The translations under genes and the position numbers were made by a program. From Argopecten irradians (taxonomy: Eukaryota > Mollusca > Bivalvia > Pectinida > Pectinidae), in the NCBI RefSeq assembly GCF_041381155.1, contig NC_091142.1, forward strand, positions 26,363,963-26,427,962: 64,000 nt of DNA, given 5' to 3'. Numbering within the stretch: position 1 is the stretch's first letter; every line of letters starts with the position of its first letter. Under the pieces are notes generated by a model. The model was not told where the DNA came from. It saw only the letters and a list, made by a program, of their open reading frames with translations, and made no database searches. Positions 12,283-26,500 of this stretch are shown here, piece after piece.

Positions 12283-14330
12283 TTCTCTGTCTTAGCAAAG
12301 TTATTTTTGTGTGATTGAATATTTTAGAGAGTATCAAGGGAGGCAACCCAAACAAAAAAATCCTGACTTGTACAACTAAGTACAATTTAAGTCACATAAT
12401 GGAATTTGTGTATCAACAACACATTTTTCTATATATGATGACCTGTTAATCTATTAGAGGAAGTTAGCCGATGTATACGTTTTTTTGTAGTTGTTTTAAG
12501 AAAAATGTGTACATCGTTACCAGCTCTTGCCATGTGGAGGCCTCCTCTGTATAAATTTAGTCTCTAAAGCTGAAAAACATCGTATGAATATCAGTCCGAA
12601 AATGTCCTACACTATATATTGTACAATCCGAAACCAAAAATGAATGCCACGTAAATCCCATCGACCTCCCTCAGGAAATCGGATGTTAGATGTTACTATT
12701 TTAGGTCTGTAGATCAGAAGATGTTTAGTAAAGTTGATTTATATTTTCTGTAAAGCCATTGGAGTTCTTAATATTTATTATGAATATGTATGGCAATTTT
12801 GTCTCTCATTGCATTATCCCCATCAGTAACCACTAGGCCTACTAATACTGACTTTCCTTTTTTGGAAACACAGCTATACAATAAAACCATCTGACATCTC
12901 CCAGAAAAAGTTCAAAACGCGGAGTCACTAAGTGTCTTGCGCGAGTCTCTCACTGTGTTTAAGACTGTACTAAGAGAACATTGTCAATAATGCCCTGTCG
13001 CCCAACGTTACAGTCCGTGTAAACTACAAACACAAAAGCGCTTGCAATGATGTATTTGTCCAAAACCCTGAGCGAGTTATAGCTCATCTATGTCCTTGAT
13101 TCATGTAAAAGATATTTGCAGTTAACAAGTCGGGGAAATCTGCCATATTCAGCTATATATATATATATAGCTGATTTCAGTTACTTTAGATAACAATATA
13201 TAAAGCTACTATCAATAGTTCAATTCGGCTATTCGGATCTGTTTGTTTGATTATTTTAATGTCCTACCAACAGCCAGGGTCATGTAAGGACGGCCTCCCA
13301 TGCATGTATGCAGTTGTGAAGTGTGAGGTTTTGGGAGACTGTGGTGTCTTCATGTATAGTGGAACTGTTGCCCTTTTTAAAGTATATAGACTGAAGCATG
13401 CCGCCGAAGACACCAAGCAACGCATCCCACCCGGTCACATTGTACTGACAATGGGCGAACTAGTGGTCCCACTCCCTGTTTAATATTTGCTGAGCGCAAA
13501 GTAGGAGCAGAAACTACCACTTTTATAGACTTTGGTGTGTCTCGGCCAGAGGACAGAACCCAGAGCCTTTAATTCTTCACAGGGCAGCTATTCGGAAACA
13601 ATACATTTAATTGTCAACGTGTCAAATACACAAAGTTGCAAGTGCGCCACAAAATTATCAGGTAGCCACTGGCACACTTAAACACATTTAGCATGTTTAG
13701 ATCGAAACATATAAAGATGCACAAATCACTTTTAAATTAATAACTCTGTAAAAGTGTTAAATGTAATCGTAGACGTGATATGTAATCATTTCAATGTGTT
13801 GTAGATGAAAATATACCGGTTTTTGGCAAAAATCATTTTCAGCTCATATTTGTACTTGTAGAATTAAAATATGTGCATTGTAAGTGTTGTGATTCTTAAA
13901 ATGTTGGTAATTTGTGACAGTGAAAAAATACAGGTATTAAAAGTTCCTTTTGATTCGTGAGTACAAACATTAAGATACATACATGTATGACTATAAACTA
14001 TATTTTCTCTTATAATTTTGTAATATGCTTTTAATATGTCAACTTAGTACATGTACATGTATATACAAGTAGCATTTTGAATAGTTATCAGGAACATCTT
14101 TGTGTGTCTTTTTCTTATTTACGAATGATGAATCATTTTCATTTTTTAAATTCTGTAAATTCTTTATTAGAGGATATTGTTCTGACAACCAAATATCATG
14201 TAATTCAAACTTAAGTGATGTTGAGATATAAAATACCAGTATACAATTTACAAAATGCATAAAAACATAGTACAGTTCGTTAAAGTTGATGAAACTGATT
14301 TTCATTTTCAAGTTTTTTTGTTTCAATTTA
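12283..14330. other. Intergenic stretch upstream of TYW1
   Basis: Holds a dispersed repeat at 13255-13590 and a (TA)n tract near 13151-13171. Otherwise no feature is seen. A ttttag at about 14327-14331 could be the acceptor of a non-coding TYW1 leader exon. Confidence 0.4.
13255..13590 (+). repeat. Dispersed repeat, copy 1 (SINE-sized)
   Basis: Runs from agccagggtca through ctgaagcatgccgc, gacaccaagca and cccggtcacattgtactgac to ggacagaacccagagcc. The same order of phrases recurs at 30822-31160. Its open frame is interrupted in the other copy, so it is not a gene. Family unknown. Confidence 0.7.
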
Positions 14331-14398
14331 GTGAGGAACTGCTGACAGCAAAGAAAAGAGAGCTACAACGCTAGCAATACAATTACAATCACACCAAG

Positions 14399-14524
14399 AT
14401 GTTAGAGAAAATCTTAACAGCGCCTGTGTCCAAGTACATCAAGTTACCAGTGTGGACAGTGGCTTTGGCAACTGGGTGTTTGGTTTGGCTGCTACACGCA
14501 GGCAAAAAGAGACTTTACCCACAG
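14399..14524 (+). CDS. TYW1: TYW1 exon 1
   Basis: Starts at the ATG at 14399 and ends before gtacct, phase 0. Encodes 42 residues with a hydrophobic stretch (VWTVALATGCLVWLL) that fits a membrane anchor. No upstream in-frame ATG belongs to the same open stretch. Confidence 0.9.
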
Positions 14525-17500
14525 GTACCTTTGTCATAATATCATACCTAATCCAAAAACAACCTGATACAACTTTCAAAGTAATTTTACTCACTGAGGG
14601 AAGCGATGTAATGAATATAATACTAAATAGATTTAGACTGTGTTATAGCTTGAAGTTGATAAGACTATGGCAATTCTTTAAGTGAACCAAGAATGCCATT
14701 GGCAACACAGCCACTTTAAGTGAACCAGGAATTCCAATTATGGATAAAGTTAAAAGTTTATCTTAATGTGATATGGTGAAAATTTTAGTCAAACAAAAAA
14801 GGCTTATAATTAAAAACAACATAAGAAAATGTGAAATATAAGAAGCTTTAATATGAACATGTTATATAAATGGTGATTTTAAATGAAAATATGAAATAGA
14901 ATTATTAGCTCACCTGGTCCGAAGGACCGAGGTAAGCTTATGGGATACCGCAGCGTCCGTCGTCCGTCGTCAGGCCTCCGTCGTCTGTCAACAATCAACT
15001 TCTTCTCCATAACCGCTGGTCGGATTCCAACAAAATTTGACTGGTAGCATCCTTATGGGCTTCTAACTATAAATTGTACAAATGATGGGGCTGACCCCCC
15101 AGGGGCCTGAGGGGCGGGGCCAAAAGGGGTCAATTTGGCTATTTCCATATAAACGACTTCTTCTCTAAAACCAAGCATGGGATAGCACCCATAATGCTAT
15201 GGTAGCATCCTTATAGGGTGGGGATTCAAAATTGTACAAATGATGGGGCTGACCCCCCGGGGGCCTGAGGGGCGGGGTCAAAAGGGGTCAATTTGGCTAT
15301 TTCCATATAAACGACTTCTTCTCTGAAACTATGCATGAGATAGCACTCAGAATGCAATGGTAGTATAATTATAGGGTGGGGATTCAAAATTGTACAAATG
15401 ATGGGACTGACCCCCGGGGGGCCTGAGGGGTGGGGTCAAAAGGGGTCAATTTGGCTATTTCCATATAAACGACTTCTTCTCTGAAACCAAGCATGGGATA
15501 GCACCCATAATGCAATGGTAGCATCCTTATAGGGCGGGGATTCAAAATTGTGCAAATGATAGGGCTGACCCCCCCGGGGCCCTGAGGGGAGGGGTCAAAA
15601 GGGGTCAATTGGGCTATTTCCATATAAATGACACTCTCTACAACTAAGCATGGTATAGCACCCATAATGCAATGGTAGCATCCTTATACGGTGGGGATTC
15701 CAAGTTGTGCTAATGATAGGGCTGACCCCCCAGGGCCTGAGGGGCGGGGTCAAAAATGGTCAATTTCCATATAAATGACTTTTTCTCTGCAACTTAACAT
15801 GGGATTACGCTCATAATGCAATGGTTACATCCTTATAGAGTTTGGATTCAAAAGTTTGCAAATGATGAGGCTGACCCCCCCGGGGCCTGAAGGGTGGGGT
15901 CAAAAGGGGTCAATTTAGCTATTTCTATATAAAATATTTCTTCTTCTCTGCAACTAAGCATGGAAGAGCACTCATAATGCAATGGTTATAAGCATCCTTA
16001 TAGGGTTGGGATTTGAAATTGTACAAATGATAGGGCTGACCCCCCGGGCCTTAGACGGCAATAGATGCGGGGTCAAAAAGGTCAATTAGGCTAATATTTT
16101 CATATAAATTACTTTGTCTCTGAACCAATGTATTGGATAGCATATTTGTATGGTATCAATAGCATCATTGTATGGTTGTGATTCAAAATTAAACTTTGGG
16201 AGTCAATTTTGCTTATTTTTCTAATTGTCAGAGTCTTGTGATAATTACTAAAAAAAACAGGTGAGCGATACAGGCCCTCTGGGCCTCTTGTTTCAAAGAA
16301 TAGGAAAATTGAAAATGAAAGTCATTCATACATATATCTGTATATGAATTTGTTATTAAATGTGTATTTGATATATTTTTATAGCTACATGGAAATGTTT
16401 TTATTATACTTACATCTATTGTTGTGTTTTAGAAGAGATCCATTCCTCCACCGGAGACTGAAAAAGCTGATCAAGATCCAAAAAAACTGGATAAAAGACA
16501 GACCAAGAAACTCAAAGTTCTCTATGGTACACAAACAGGGAAAGCAAAGGTAATTAAAACAGTGTAACTTGCCATGACGACCACCTCCGTATAAAGACCA
16601 TCTGCTTATTCAGACCTCTTTTTCTAGGGTCCCAAAAGTCCAGTTTCTACACAATTCAACCTGTGTTTAAAGACTGTTTGGCTATTAAGACCATTTTCCA
16701 TTATCCCTTGGGTAGTCTTTTTAGACAGGTTGGTCTACTTTCAATTTAATGTAAAACAAATAGGAGAGAAGTTCTGTGTGATATCTATACACAGGAAAGA
16801 TATTATTAGATACAGTCCAACCTGTCTATAAAGGACACCAAAGGGACATAGAAAAATGTCCTTTACTGACAGACATGTGTCCTTTATAAAGAGGCCATTT
16901 ATGTAATAACTTGGAACAAAAATGAGGTTGGTTAATCTGCAGATGCCCTTTATATAGATAGAGGTGCCCTCTATAGACTAGTGTCATTTATATAGATAGA
17001 GGTGCCCTTTATAGACTGGTGTCATTTATATAGATAGAGGTGCCCTTTATAGACTGGTGTCATTTATATAGATAGAGGTGCCCTTTATAGACTGGTGTCA
17101 TTTATATAGATAGAGGTGCCCTTTATAGACTGGTGTCATTTATATAGATAGAGGTGCCCTTTATAGATGTGTCATTTATATAGATAGAGGTGCCCTTTAT
17201 AGACTGGTGTCATTTATATAGATAGAGGTGCCCTTTATAGACTGGTGTCATTTATATAGATAGAGGTGCCCTTTATAGACTGGTGTCATTTATATAGATA
17301 GAGGTGCCCTTTATAGACTGGTGTCATTTATATAGATAGAGGTGCCCTTTATAGACTGGTGTCATTTATATAGATAGAGGTGCCCTTTATAGACTGGTGT
17401 CATTTATATAGATAGAGGTGCCCTTTATAGACTGGTGTCATTTATATAGATAGAGGTGCCCTTTATAGACTGGTGTCATTTATATAGATAGAGGTGCCCT

Positions 17501-20500
17501 TTATAGACTGGTGTCATTTATATAGATAGAGGTGCCCTTTATAGACTGGTGTCATTTATATAGATAGAGGTGCCCTTTATAGACTGGTGTCATTTATATA
17601 GATAGAGGTGCCCTTTATAGACTGGTGTCATTTATATAGATAGAGGTGCCCTTTATAGACTGGTGTCATTTATATAGATAGAGGTGCCCTTTATAGACTG
17701 GTGTCATTTATATAGATAGAGGTGCCCTTTATAGACTGGTGTCATTTATATAGATAGAGGTGCCCTTTATAGACTGGTGTCATTTATATAGATAGAGGTG
17801 CCCTTTATAGACTGGTGTCATTCATATAGATAGAGGTGCCCTTTATAGACTGGTGTCATTTATATAGATAGAGGTGCCCTTTATAGACTGGTGTCATTTA
17901 TATAGATAGAGGTGCCCTTTATAGACTGGTGTCATTTATATAGATAGAGGTGCCCTTTATAGACTGGTGTCATTTATATAGATAGAGGTGCCCCTTATAG
18001 ACTGGTGTCATTTATATAGATAGAGGTGCCCTTTATAGACTGGTGTCATTTATATAGATAGAGGTGCCCTTTATAGACTGGTGTCATTCATATAGATAGA
18101 GGTGCCCTTTATAGACTGGTGTCATTTATATAGATAGAGGTGCCCTTTATAGACTGGTGTCATTTATATAGATAGAGGTGCCCTTTATAGACTGGTGTCA
18201 TTTATATAGATAGAGGTGCCCTTTATAGACTGGTGTCATTTATATAGATAGAGGTGCCCTTTATAGACTGTGTGTCATTTATATAGATAGAGGTGCCCTT
18301 ATAGACTGTGTCATTTATATAGATAGAGGTTGACTTGTCATTTATATAGATAGAGGTGCTTTATAGACTGGTGTCATTTTATAGATAGAGACTGGTGTCA
18401 TTTTATAGATAGAGGTGCCCTTTATAGACTGGTGTCATTTTTAGATAGAGGTGCCCTTTATAGACTGGTTCTTAATGAGTAGACGTGTCATTATATAGAT
18501 AGAGGTGCCCTTATAGACTGGTGTCATTATATAGTAGAGGTGCCTTTATAGACTGGTGTCATTATATAGATAGAGGTGCCCTTTATAGACTGGTGTCATT
18601 TATATAGATAGAGGTGCCCTTTATAGACTGGTGTCATTTATATAGATAGAGGTGCCCTTTATAGACTGGTGTCATTTATATAGATAGAGGTGCCCTTTAT
18701 AGACTGGTGTCATTTATATAGATAGAGGTGCCCTTTATAGACTGGTGTCATTTATATAGATAGAGGTGCCCTTTATAGACTGGTGTCATTTTATATAGAT
18801 AGAGGTGCCCTTTATAGACTGGTGTCATTTATATAGATAGAGGTGCCCTTTATAGACTGGTGTCATTTTTATAGATAGAGGTGCCCTTTATAGACTGGTG
18901 TCATTTATATAGATAGAGGTGCCCTTTATAGACTGGTGTCATTTATATAGATAGAGGTGCCCTTTATAGACTGGTGTCATTTATATAGATAGAGGTGCCC
19001 TTTATAGACTGGTGTCATTTATATAGATAGAGGTGCCCTTTATAGACTGGTGTACGGTCATTTTATAGATAGAGGTGCCCTTTATAGACTGGTGTCATTT
19101 ATATAGATAGTGGTGCCCTTTATAGACTGGTGTCATTCATATAGAGGTGCCCTTTATAGACTGGTGTCATTTATATAGATAGAGGTGCCCTTTATAGACT
19201 GGTGTCATTTATATAGATAGAGGTGCCCTTTATAGACTGGTGTCATTTATATAGATAGAGGTGCCCTTTATAGACTGGTGTCATTTATATAGATAGAGGT
19301 GCCCTTTATAGACTGGTGTCATTCATATAGAGGTGTCCTTTAAAGACATTTGTCGTCAGGTGCCCTTTATATAGAGGTGTTGTCGCAGATATTTCACTTA
19401 CATTGTATGTATACCTTTGCGCGTCATAGTGCATTGTGACATCTTAGCTTTGTGACTTCACTTTTGTAACGTTATTATTGTAGAATGAATAAACCATGAA
19501 CTAACACGGCTTTGTCAAGATCTCTCACTACACACAACAGGTGTCCTGTATGCACAGGTTTCCTTTATATAGAGGTGCCCATTTTATTTGATCTGTTATT
19601 GAATTACTTCACCAAAACTTATTTTGTATTTTCTGTCTCTCTGTATCTTTCAGACATTTGCTGGACTATTAGCCAAGGACGCTGAAAGAAAAGGCTTTAC
19701 ATCTGAGGTAGAGGACTTAAAGGATTATGACCCTGAGGATACATTGGCAGAGGAGGTAAACATTAACAATAATACACATAAGGATATATCTGATATGGTT
19801 ATCAGTTAGATAGACGAACCATGCAACAACTGAGAAAAAGATAACCCCTACTCTTGAACGCCATCCGACCTTCCTGAACATCACCAGATTATCCTTAACA
19901 CCACCCGGCCAAAAGACTGCTTAGGAATGACTCCAAGTCAGAAAATCTACTCAAAAAGCCATTTTGTCAGTTTTCATCATTAACTACAATAACAATTCTT
20001 AAAGATGCTCCACCGCTGACAAATGGTATTTTTTCACTATCAAAAACAGGAGAAGACGATTTAGTATTTTTCTTCAGTTACAAAAGTTACTTACTTTACA
20101 CCATTACCACCGTTAAAAAGTTTGAGCTTCTAATTTTGATTCAAGTTAAAAACATGAAAAATAATTGATTGCATCCCGAAAAAATTCCTGAAAAATTCCG
20201 TGGCACTATATCCTATATGGAATGAAGTACTGATTGCACATGCACCAAAGCCGAAATAAATTATTTTATATTTTTTGTTTTGTTTTAATAAGGCATATAT
20301 ATACACGATTAAACACCAATTATTGTTCAAATGAAGAATATCATTAATGCTCTGTTGGCGGTAGAGCATCTTTAACAATCACAACATAGCAATTATTATA
20401 CAGTCAAACCTGCCTTAGTGACCACCTTTGTATATAGACCACCTGCTAAATAATCAAGACAACTTTTTTAATGTTCCAAATGGTCAATTTCAACACAATT

Positions 20501-23500
20501 TGACCTTTGTATAAAGACCACTTAGCTATAAAGACCATTTATTCTTTGTCCCTTGGGTAGTCTTATGGCCATTATTGACTGTTTGAGTGTATATAAACAT
20601 GACTGTAGCATACTCCAAAGGAAGACCACCCCCTTTATAAGACCACCTGATAATGAATGGACTACTTTCATTATCCTTATCTTTTAGATATAAGATTTCC
20701 CTTGTGAAATCAATTTTGATCATGGTATGGAATTATGGATTTCTCTACACTATTTAATGTCGACCATCAAAAATATATCTTCTATGAAATCTTATTTGAT
20801 CAAAACATTAAAAAATATCTTAATACAATGTCATGTTTGCAAAACTTATATTTACAGGCAAATGACTGTTATCTTGTTGTGATTATCTCCACTTACACTG
20901 ATGGTTCACCACCAGAGGGCAGTGCTTGGTTCCTTAAATGGCTTCAAGATACTTCTTCAGATTTCCGTGTTCAGAAAACATTACTGAAGGATTTGAATTA
21001 TGCAGTTTTTGGATTGGGAAATTCCTTGTATAAGGAAAACTTTTGTACGGTAACTAATTATGAATATTTGTTCTTGTTCTTGCTTTTGACCTTTTGACCT
21101 TCGTATTGTTTGGTTGATAGAATGATATTTTGTAAACCAAGCTTGCAGTAAATTGATATTTTTCTATACTTTAACCATTATCATAACTAATATCTTGACC
21201 TCATTTGGTTGATAAAATGTTGACATCAGTGATTTAATTTTTTTTCTGTACTTTGCAGGTGGGAAAGAAAGTGGACAGCTTACTGCACCAGCTATCAGGA
21301 AACAGGATAGTGAGTTCAGGTCTTGGAGATGAAAATGTGGCAGATAGCAAACATGGAGGTATCACAATCACATAACTTTATTCTTGCTTTAATACAGTGG
21401 TCACTGCAGAAAAATAAATTCTTGTCTGCCTTGAACGTATGATAATAGATATCTTGTACCTGATTGGTGAAACTGTGGTTGTAAAGGGAAACACATTGAA
21501 TTGATAGATAAATCTAGATCATTTTATGTCAAAATATATTTTTTTATTCTAAAACTGAATATTCAAACTTAACCAATTCATTTTTGTTCAGGAATTGAAG
21601 CTGATTTTGATGCATGGAGAGCAGAATTCTGGCAAAAAATGAAAACGCTAAAAAACTTACCGTTTAACAAGAAAACCAGTCAACAGAAGAAAGCTGGCCA
21701 ATGTTCCAATGGAGATAATAAATGTGGTGGAAAGTGTAAAAACAAAAGTTCAGGAGAAGCCTGTAGCAGTGAAGAGGTAGGTAGTGTGCTTGGTAATGTT
21801 TCACTGATTGTCATACTGATCATTTCAGGATTTTATAGGAAAAAAAGAGTCCAGTCAACATGGAATTTTGAAGAGATTATCTAGTATTACATTGTATATG
21901 ATATTAATTATAACAAATGAATGACCTTGACCTTCATTCAAGTTCACAGAGATCATATAGGTTAATATCTTTAAATATCTTCCTTTCAATAAAGACTGAA
22001 AGTGGTGTAGATTGAATAGTAAGGATTAATTTGTCTGATGTTTTGAAGTTTCAAGTTATTCCTCAAATCATCATTATAATATATAATGTAGTCCTATACT
22101 GTGAATAACAAAAGGCTATGTTGAGGATATGGCAAAGAAGTGGTTATATCAACAGTATGTTCCAGGAAACACAGGATTGTTACAAACATGTGTAGGATAC
22201 AAATTACTTCAAATAGTAAATATGGGACAAGGAAGAAATCCCAACTTTGTAGACAAAATACATTGTCAAATTTACAAAGCAGTCCACCCTTTATCAACAC
22301 ACACATGAAACAAACAAGGTCATATTGTATAGAATTACTAATAGAAAATACAACAAGGTGAAAGAAACACAAAATTATAATGAGAAAAAAGCAATAAAAC
22401 CTTCGGTGAGTGAAAGCAGAACACAAAATATAGCGAGATTTTGTTATGATCTTCAAAAGAATGCTACAATTGAAATCATTGAAACAAACAAAATGTGTGA
22501 AAATTTTTGTGTTGGAAGTAACAAAAATCAATTTGCCCCCAAAAAGATAAGAACGAGATTAACGAATGAAAGAGAACAAATATGGTTGAGATGAAGATGA
22601 TATAATTCAGAGTGTTAGGCAATTATATTACACCGGCATATTTATAGTCTCTAAATACTTCTAGGAGTTGTATGAAACCACAAGTGAGGAGGAGGAGGAG
22701 GATGAAGAGGAGGAAGCAGATGAGGATGACAATGAGCTGTCTCTTCAAAAGAGTAACGGTGTAGTTGATGTGGAAGACCTCGGAAAAGTGATGAAAAATA
22801 TGAAAAAAGCAAAGGTAATAGCATAGAAACTCTTTATGGCTTTTACCCTGAATGACAGAGGCAAGATTGTGTACAGTAACTGGTCTTATGATTGATATCA
22901 TTCATTGAAACCATATACCATACAACCCTAGCTGGTAATTTTCAGAGGGAGGATTAATTCACAATTTTGTAGGATATTGCTATGATCCTAAAATTGTGGA
23001 TCCATGCAGTATTGGGAAATTATCACAAAAATTTCATCTGCAAATATTGAAAAATAATTGAGTCATCTAGATTCTGAAAATCAGATTATGGAAATTCTAA
23101 TTTGTTAAAATCATGAAAAAAATTTTACCTGCTTAAACAACTGGCTATATAAAGTATTTGCTTGTACATTCATGTCTAATTATCTTGGTCATAGTATTCA
23201 TGTTAAACTCTATCTGTGGTGTTCTGTTTAGGTGAGGAGAAAGAGAGAAGACCTCGCCAAAGGGAGTGGCGAGCCCAAAGAGATGGTGACACCAGCACTT
23301 AGAAAGGCATTGGAAAAACAAGGATATCGACTGATTGGATCTCACTCAGGCGTGAAGTTGTGTCGATGGACCAAGGTGTGTTACAGTAGACAAAAGTTAT
23401 ATATATCCATGAACCATATATTATTGAATTACTAAGTTCTTATAATGTTGTATTGTGTTTATTGATATTTAATATCATTAGTTATTGAATTTTTAGTTGG

Positions 23501-26500
23501 ACATATCTTTAGCTAGACTTTGCTTCATTTTGGGGGGAAAGTTAATTTTATTACTAGGCATTACTTTGGACAAATCGCACCATTGAGGAATTTATGATAT
23601 GAATTAGAATTATTGGTTTGCTTTGGATTGAACCTCAAATACCCTAAAGAAAACCTCAACATGTAGTTAATTAATGAGTTTATTATCTCTGATGCAAATT
23701 AGCAATAGAAAATATGCTAAATGTACATGTATATGAATCTGTGTTGATGCAAATTAGCAATAGAAAATATTCTAAATGTGCATGTATATAAATCTGTGTT
23801 GATTACAATTTTATCATTGAATATGAATTTTTGGAACATTTTGATTGAGATTCATAATTCTATTTTTTTTTTTTTTACTGTATGTTGTTGTTAATCATAT
23901 ACTGTCTTTTTGTCCATCTTTCTATGACCATTGCTGTTTGTTAAAACTCCTATTATAACTTTCTTTTTTGACCAGTCGATGCTTCGTGGCAGAGGCGGCT
24001 GCTACAAACACACATTCTATGGTATCGAGAGTCATCGATGTATGGAAACAACACCAAGTCTAGCCTGTGCTAACAAGTGTGTCTTCTGTTGGAGGTGAGT
24101 CATTTCCCTGTTCTTGGGTTTTAGGAAGTAGTTAATGAGTACTCTTACCGCAGTATATAAGAGGTTATCCCGAGTGAGTACAGTGACTTTTGTCTTGTTT
24201 CCATAGACATCACACTAACCCAGTAGGGACAGAATGGAGGTGGAAGATGGACAATGCTGAAACTGTGATAGAGGGAGCCATCCAAAACCACCGCAGTCTC
24301 ATCAAACAGTTCAAAGGTCAGTATTGACAGGTATTTTAGGTATCATGTGGGCCCAAACACAGGGACTTGTAACGTAGGTTGTGAGAAAGTCTGCTGTGTA
24401 TACATGTGTACTATATACTATATAAAAGGACAAGGGAACCAACGGCTCGCTTGGAAGAGGTACACCTGCCTCTACAAAAGTCGCCCGTGTTCCGTAAAAC
24501 ATTGATAAATATGTACATATTTAATACCAATATATTCTTAAATAAATTTTCGACATGGAAAACACAACTTCAAACATGAAATAATAAATTAACATACCTT
24601 TATTTCACTATGAACGTGGAAAATGCAGTCAGATATCACCGATGTCGTTTTGCCTGTCCACTGAAATCTAGGTTAAACACGTTTGTGTGGATATTGTGTA
24701 CCCCATACCCGGACCCGGACTGGAAACACCATATACCCGGTGTCTGTACACTAAACGCTACAATATCAATGTGGTAACGGTCAAGTACAACATTAGAGTC
24801 TCCATTTAAGTTAGATTCTTCAATTAATGATATATGCATCTCAAATAAAGGTTCTTCTAAGAACCTAAACCGTGAAACTTAATTTATACAAAGTCTGAGT
24901 ACAGAATTTCAGTGTAGTATCGGGTAAGGGCGAGTACACCAAAAAGGCACCCATCATCAATTACAATATGGCGGATTATACGAACAAGAGTCGAGTGCTG
25001 GATAAAAAAAGTGTGATTCCTCGCTTAGCTGTTGGATTGGATTAATGAAAGAGTTATCAGAGATAGCCTATTTGTATTTGCAATGGGAAAATATCACCAG
25101 AAAGTGAAATGAATGCATACAAAATTTGTTACAAGGGAATATGAGTGCTTTTGACCTAGATTTTACTGGACAGGCAAAACGACATCGGTGATATCTGACT
25201 GCATTTTCCACGTTTATAGTGAAATAAAGGTATGTTAATATATTATTTCGTGTTTAAAGTTGTGTTTTCCATGTCGAAAATTTATTTAAGAATATATTGG
25301 TATTGAATATGTACATATTTATCAATGTTTGACGGAATACGGGCGACTTTTGTAGAGGCAGGTGTACCTCTTCCAAGCGAGCCGTTGGTTCCCTTGTCCT
25401 TTTATATAGTATATAGTACACATGTATACACAGCAGACTTTCTCACAACCTACGTTACAGGTATCATGTGGGCCCAAAGGGAACTTTCAAAATGTATTTA
25501 TTAAGCCCATCTAAGGAAAACACTTGGATAAATAGAAATTTTTTCTCATTCTACTCATTTTGAATAAGGTTTCACTGTCACTCATATTGTTGATCTCTAA
25601 ATATCACATAGTAGTTGACTATCTTTCTGCTACACGGAAAACAGAGCAAAATCAGCCTTCATTGTAACACAGATTTACACATTGGAGGAAACTTGCATTT
25701 ATTTGGTGTTGTAACGTCATTCTAGATCATAAATATAGATGCTCTAACATTATAATTGTTATTGAAAAACTCCATAAGTTTTATTGCCAACACGTAGTTG
25801 GCTTTAAACATTTTCATTTTAACATGTCTTTGTGTAGGTGTTCCTGGTGTCCTGCCAGAGAGACTACAGGAAGGTCACGACATCAAGCACTGTGCCCTCT
25901 CCTTAGTGGGGGAGCCCATCATGTACCCAGAGATCAACAAGTTTGTGAACATGTTACATGACAAAGGCATATCATCCTTCCTTGTGACAAATGCTCAGTT
26001 TCCAGATGCAATCAAGTGAGTTACAGTTGCCATACATAGCTACAGTCAAACCTGTCTATAAAGACCATCCCAGCTGGACAGTCAAACATGTCTATAAAGA
26101 CCACCCTAGCTGGACAGTCAAACCTGTCTATAAAGACCACCCTAGCTGGACAGTCAAACCTGTCTATAAAGACCACCCTAGCTGGACAGTCAAACCTGTC
26201 TATAAAGACCACTCTAGCTGGACAGTCAAACCTGTCTATAAAGACCACCCTATCTGGACAGTCAAACCTGTCTATAAAGACCACTCTAGCTGGACAGTCA
26301 AACCTGTCTATAAAGACCACCCTAGCTGGACAGTCAAACCTGTCTATAAAGACCACCCTAGCTGGACAGTCAAACCTGTCTATAAAGACCACCCTAGCTG
26401 GACAGTCAAACCTGTCTATAAAGACCACCCTAGCTGGACAGCCAAACCTGTCTATAAAGACCACTCTAGCTGGACAGTCAAACCTGTCTATAAAGACCAC

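Noticed and set aside
13247-13483. 78-codon plus-strand frame
   Set aside because: Coincides with a dispersed repeat; the second copy near 31.0 kb is not open.
15384-15665. Minus-strand frame with repeated LTPFDP motifs
   Set aside because: Shadow of the roughly 159-bp tandem core of H2.
22094-22594. Overlapping frames on both strands in TYW1 intron 6
   Set aside because: No family recognised; the minus frame is simply Phe/Ile/Cys-rich AT sequence. An old transposon fragment is possible but unproven.
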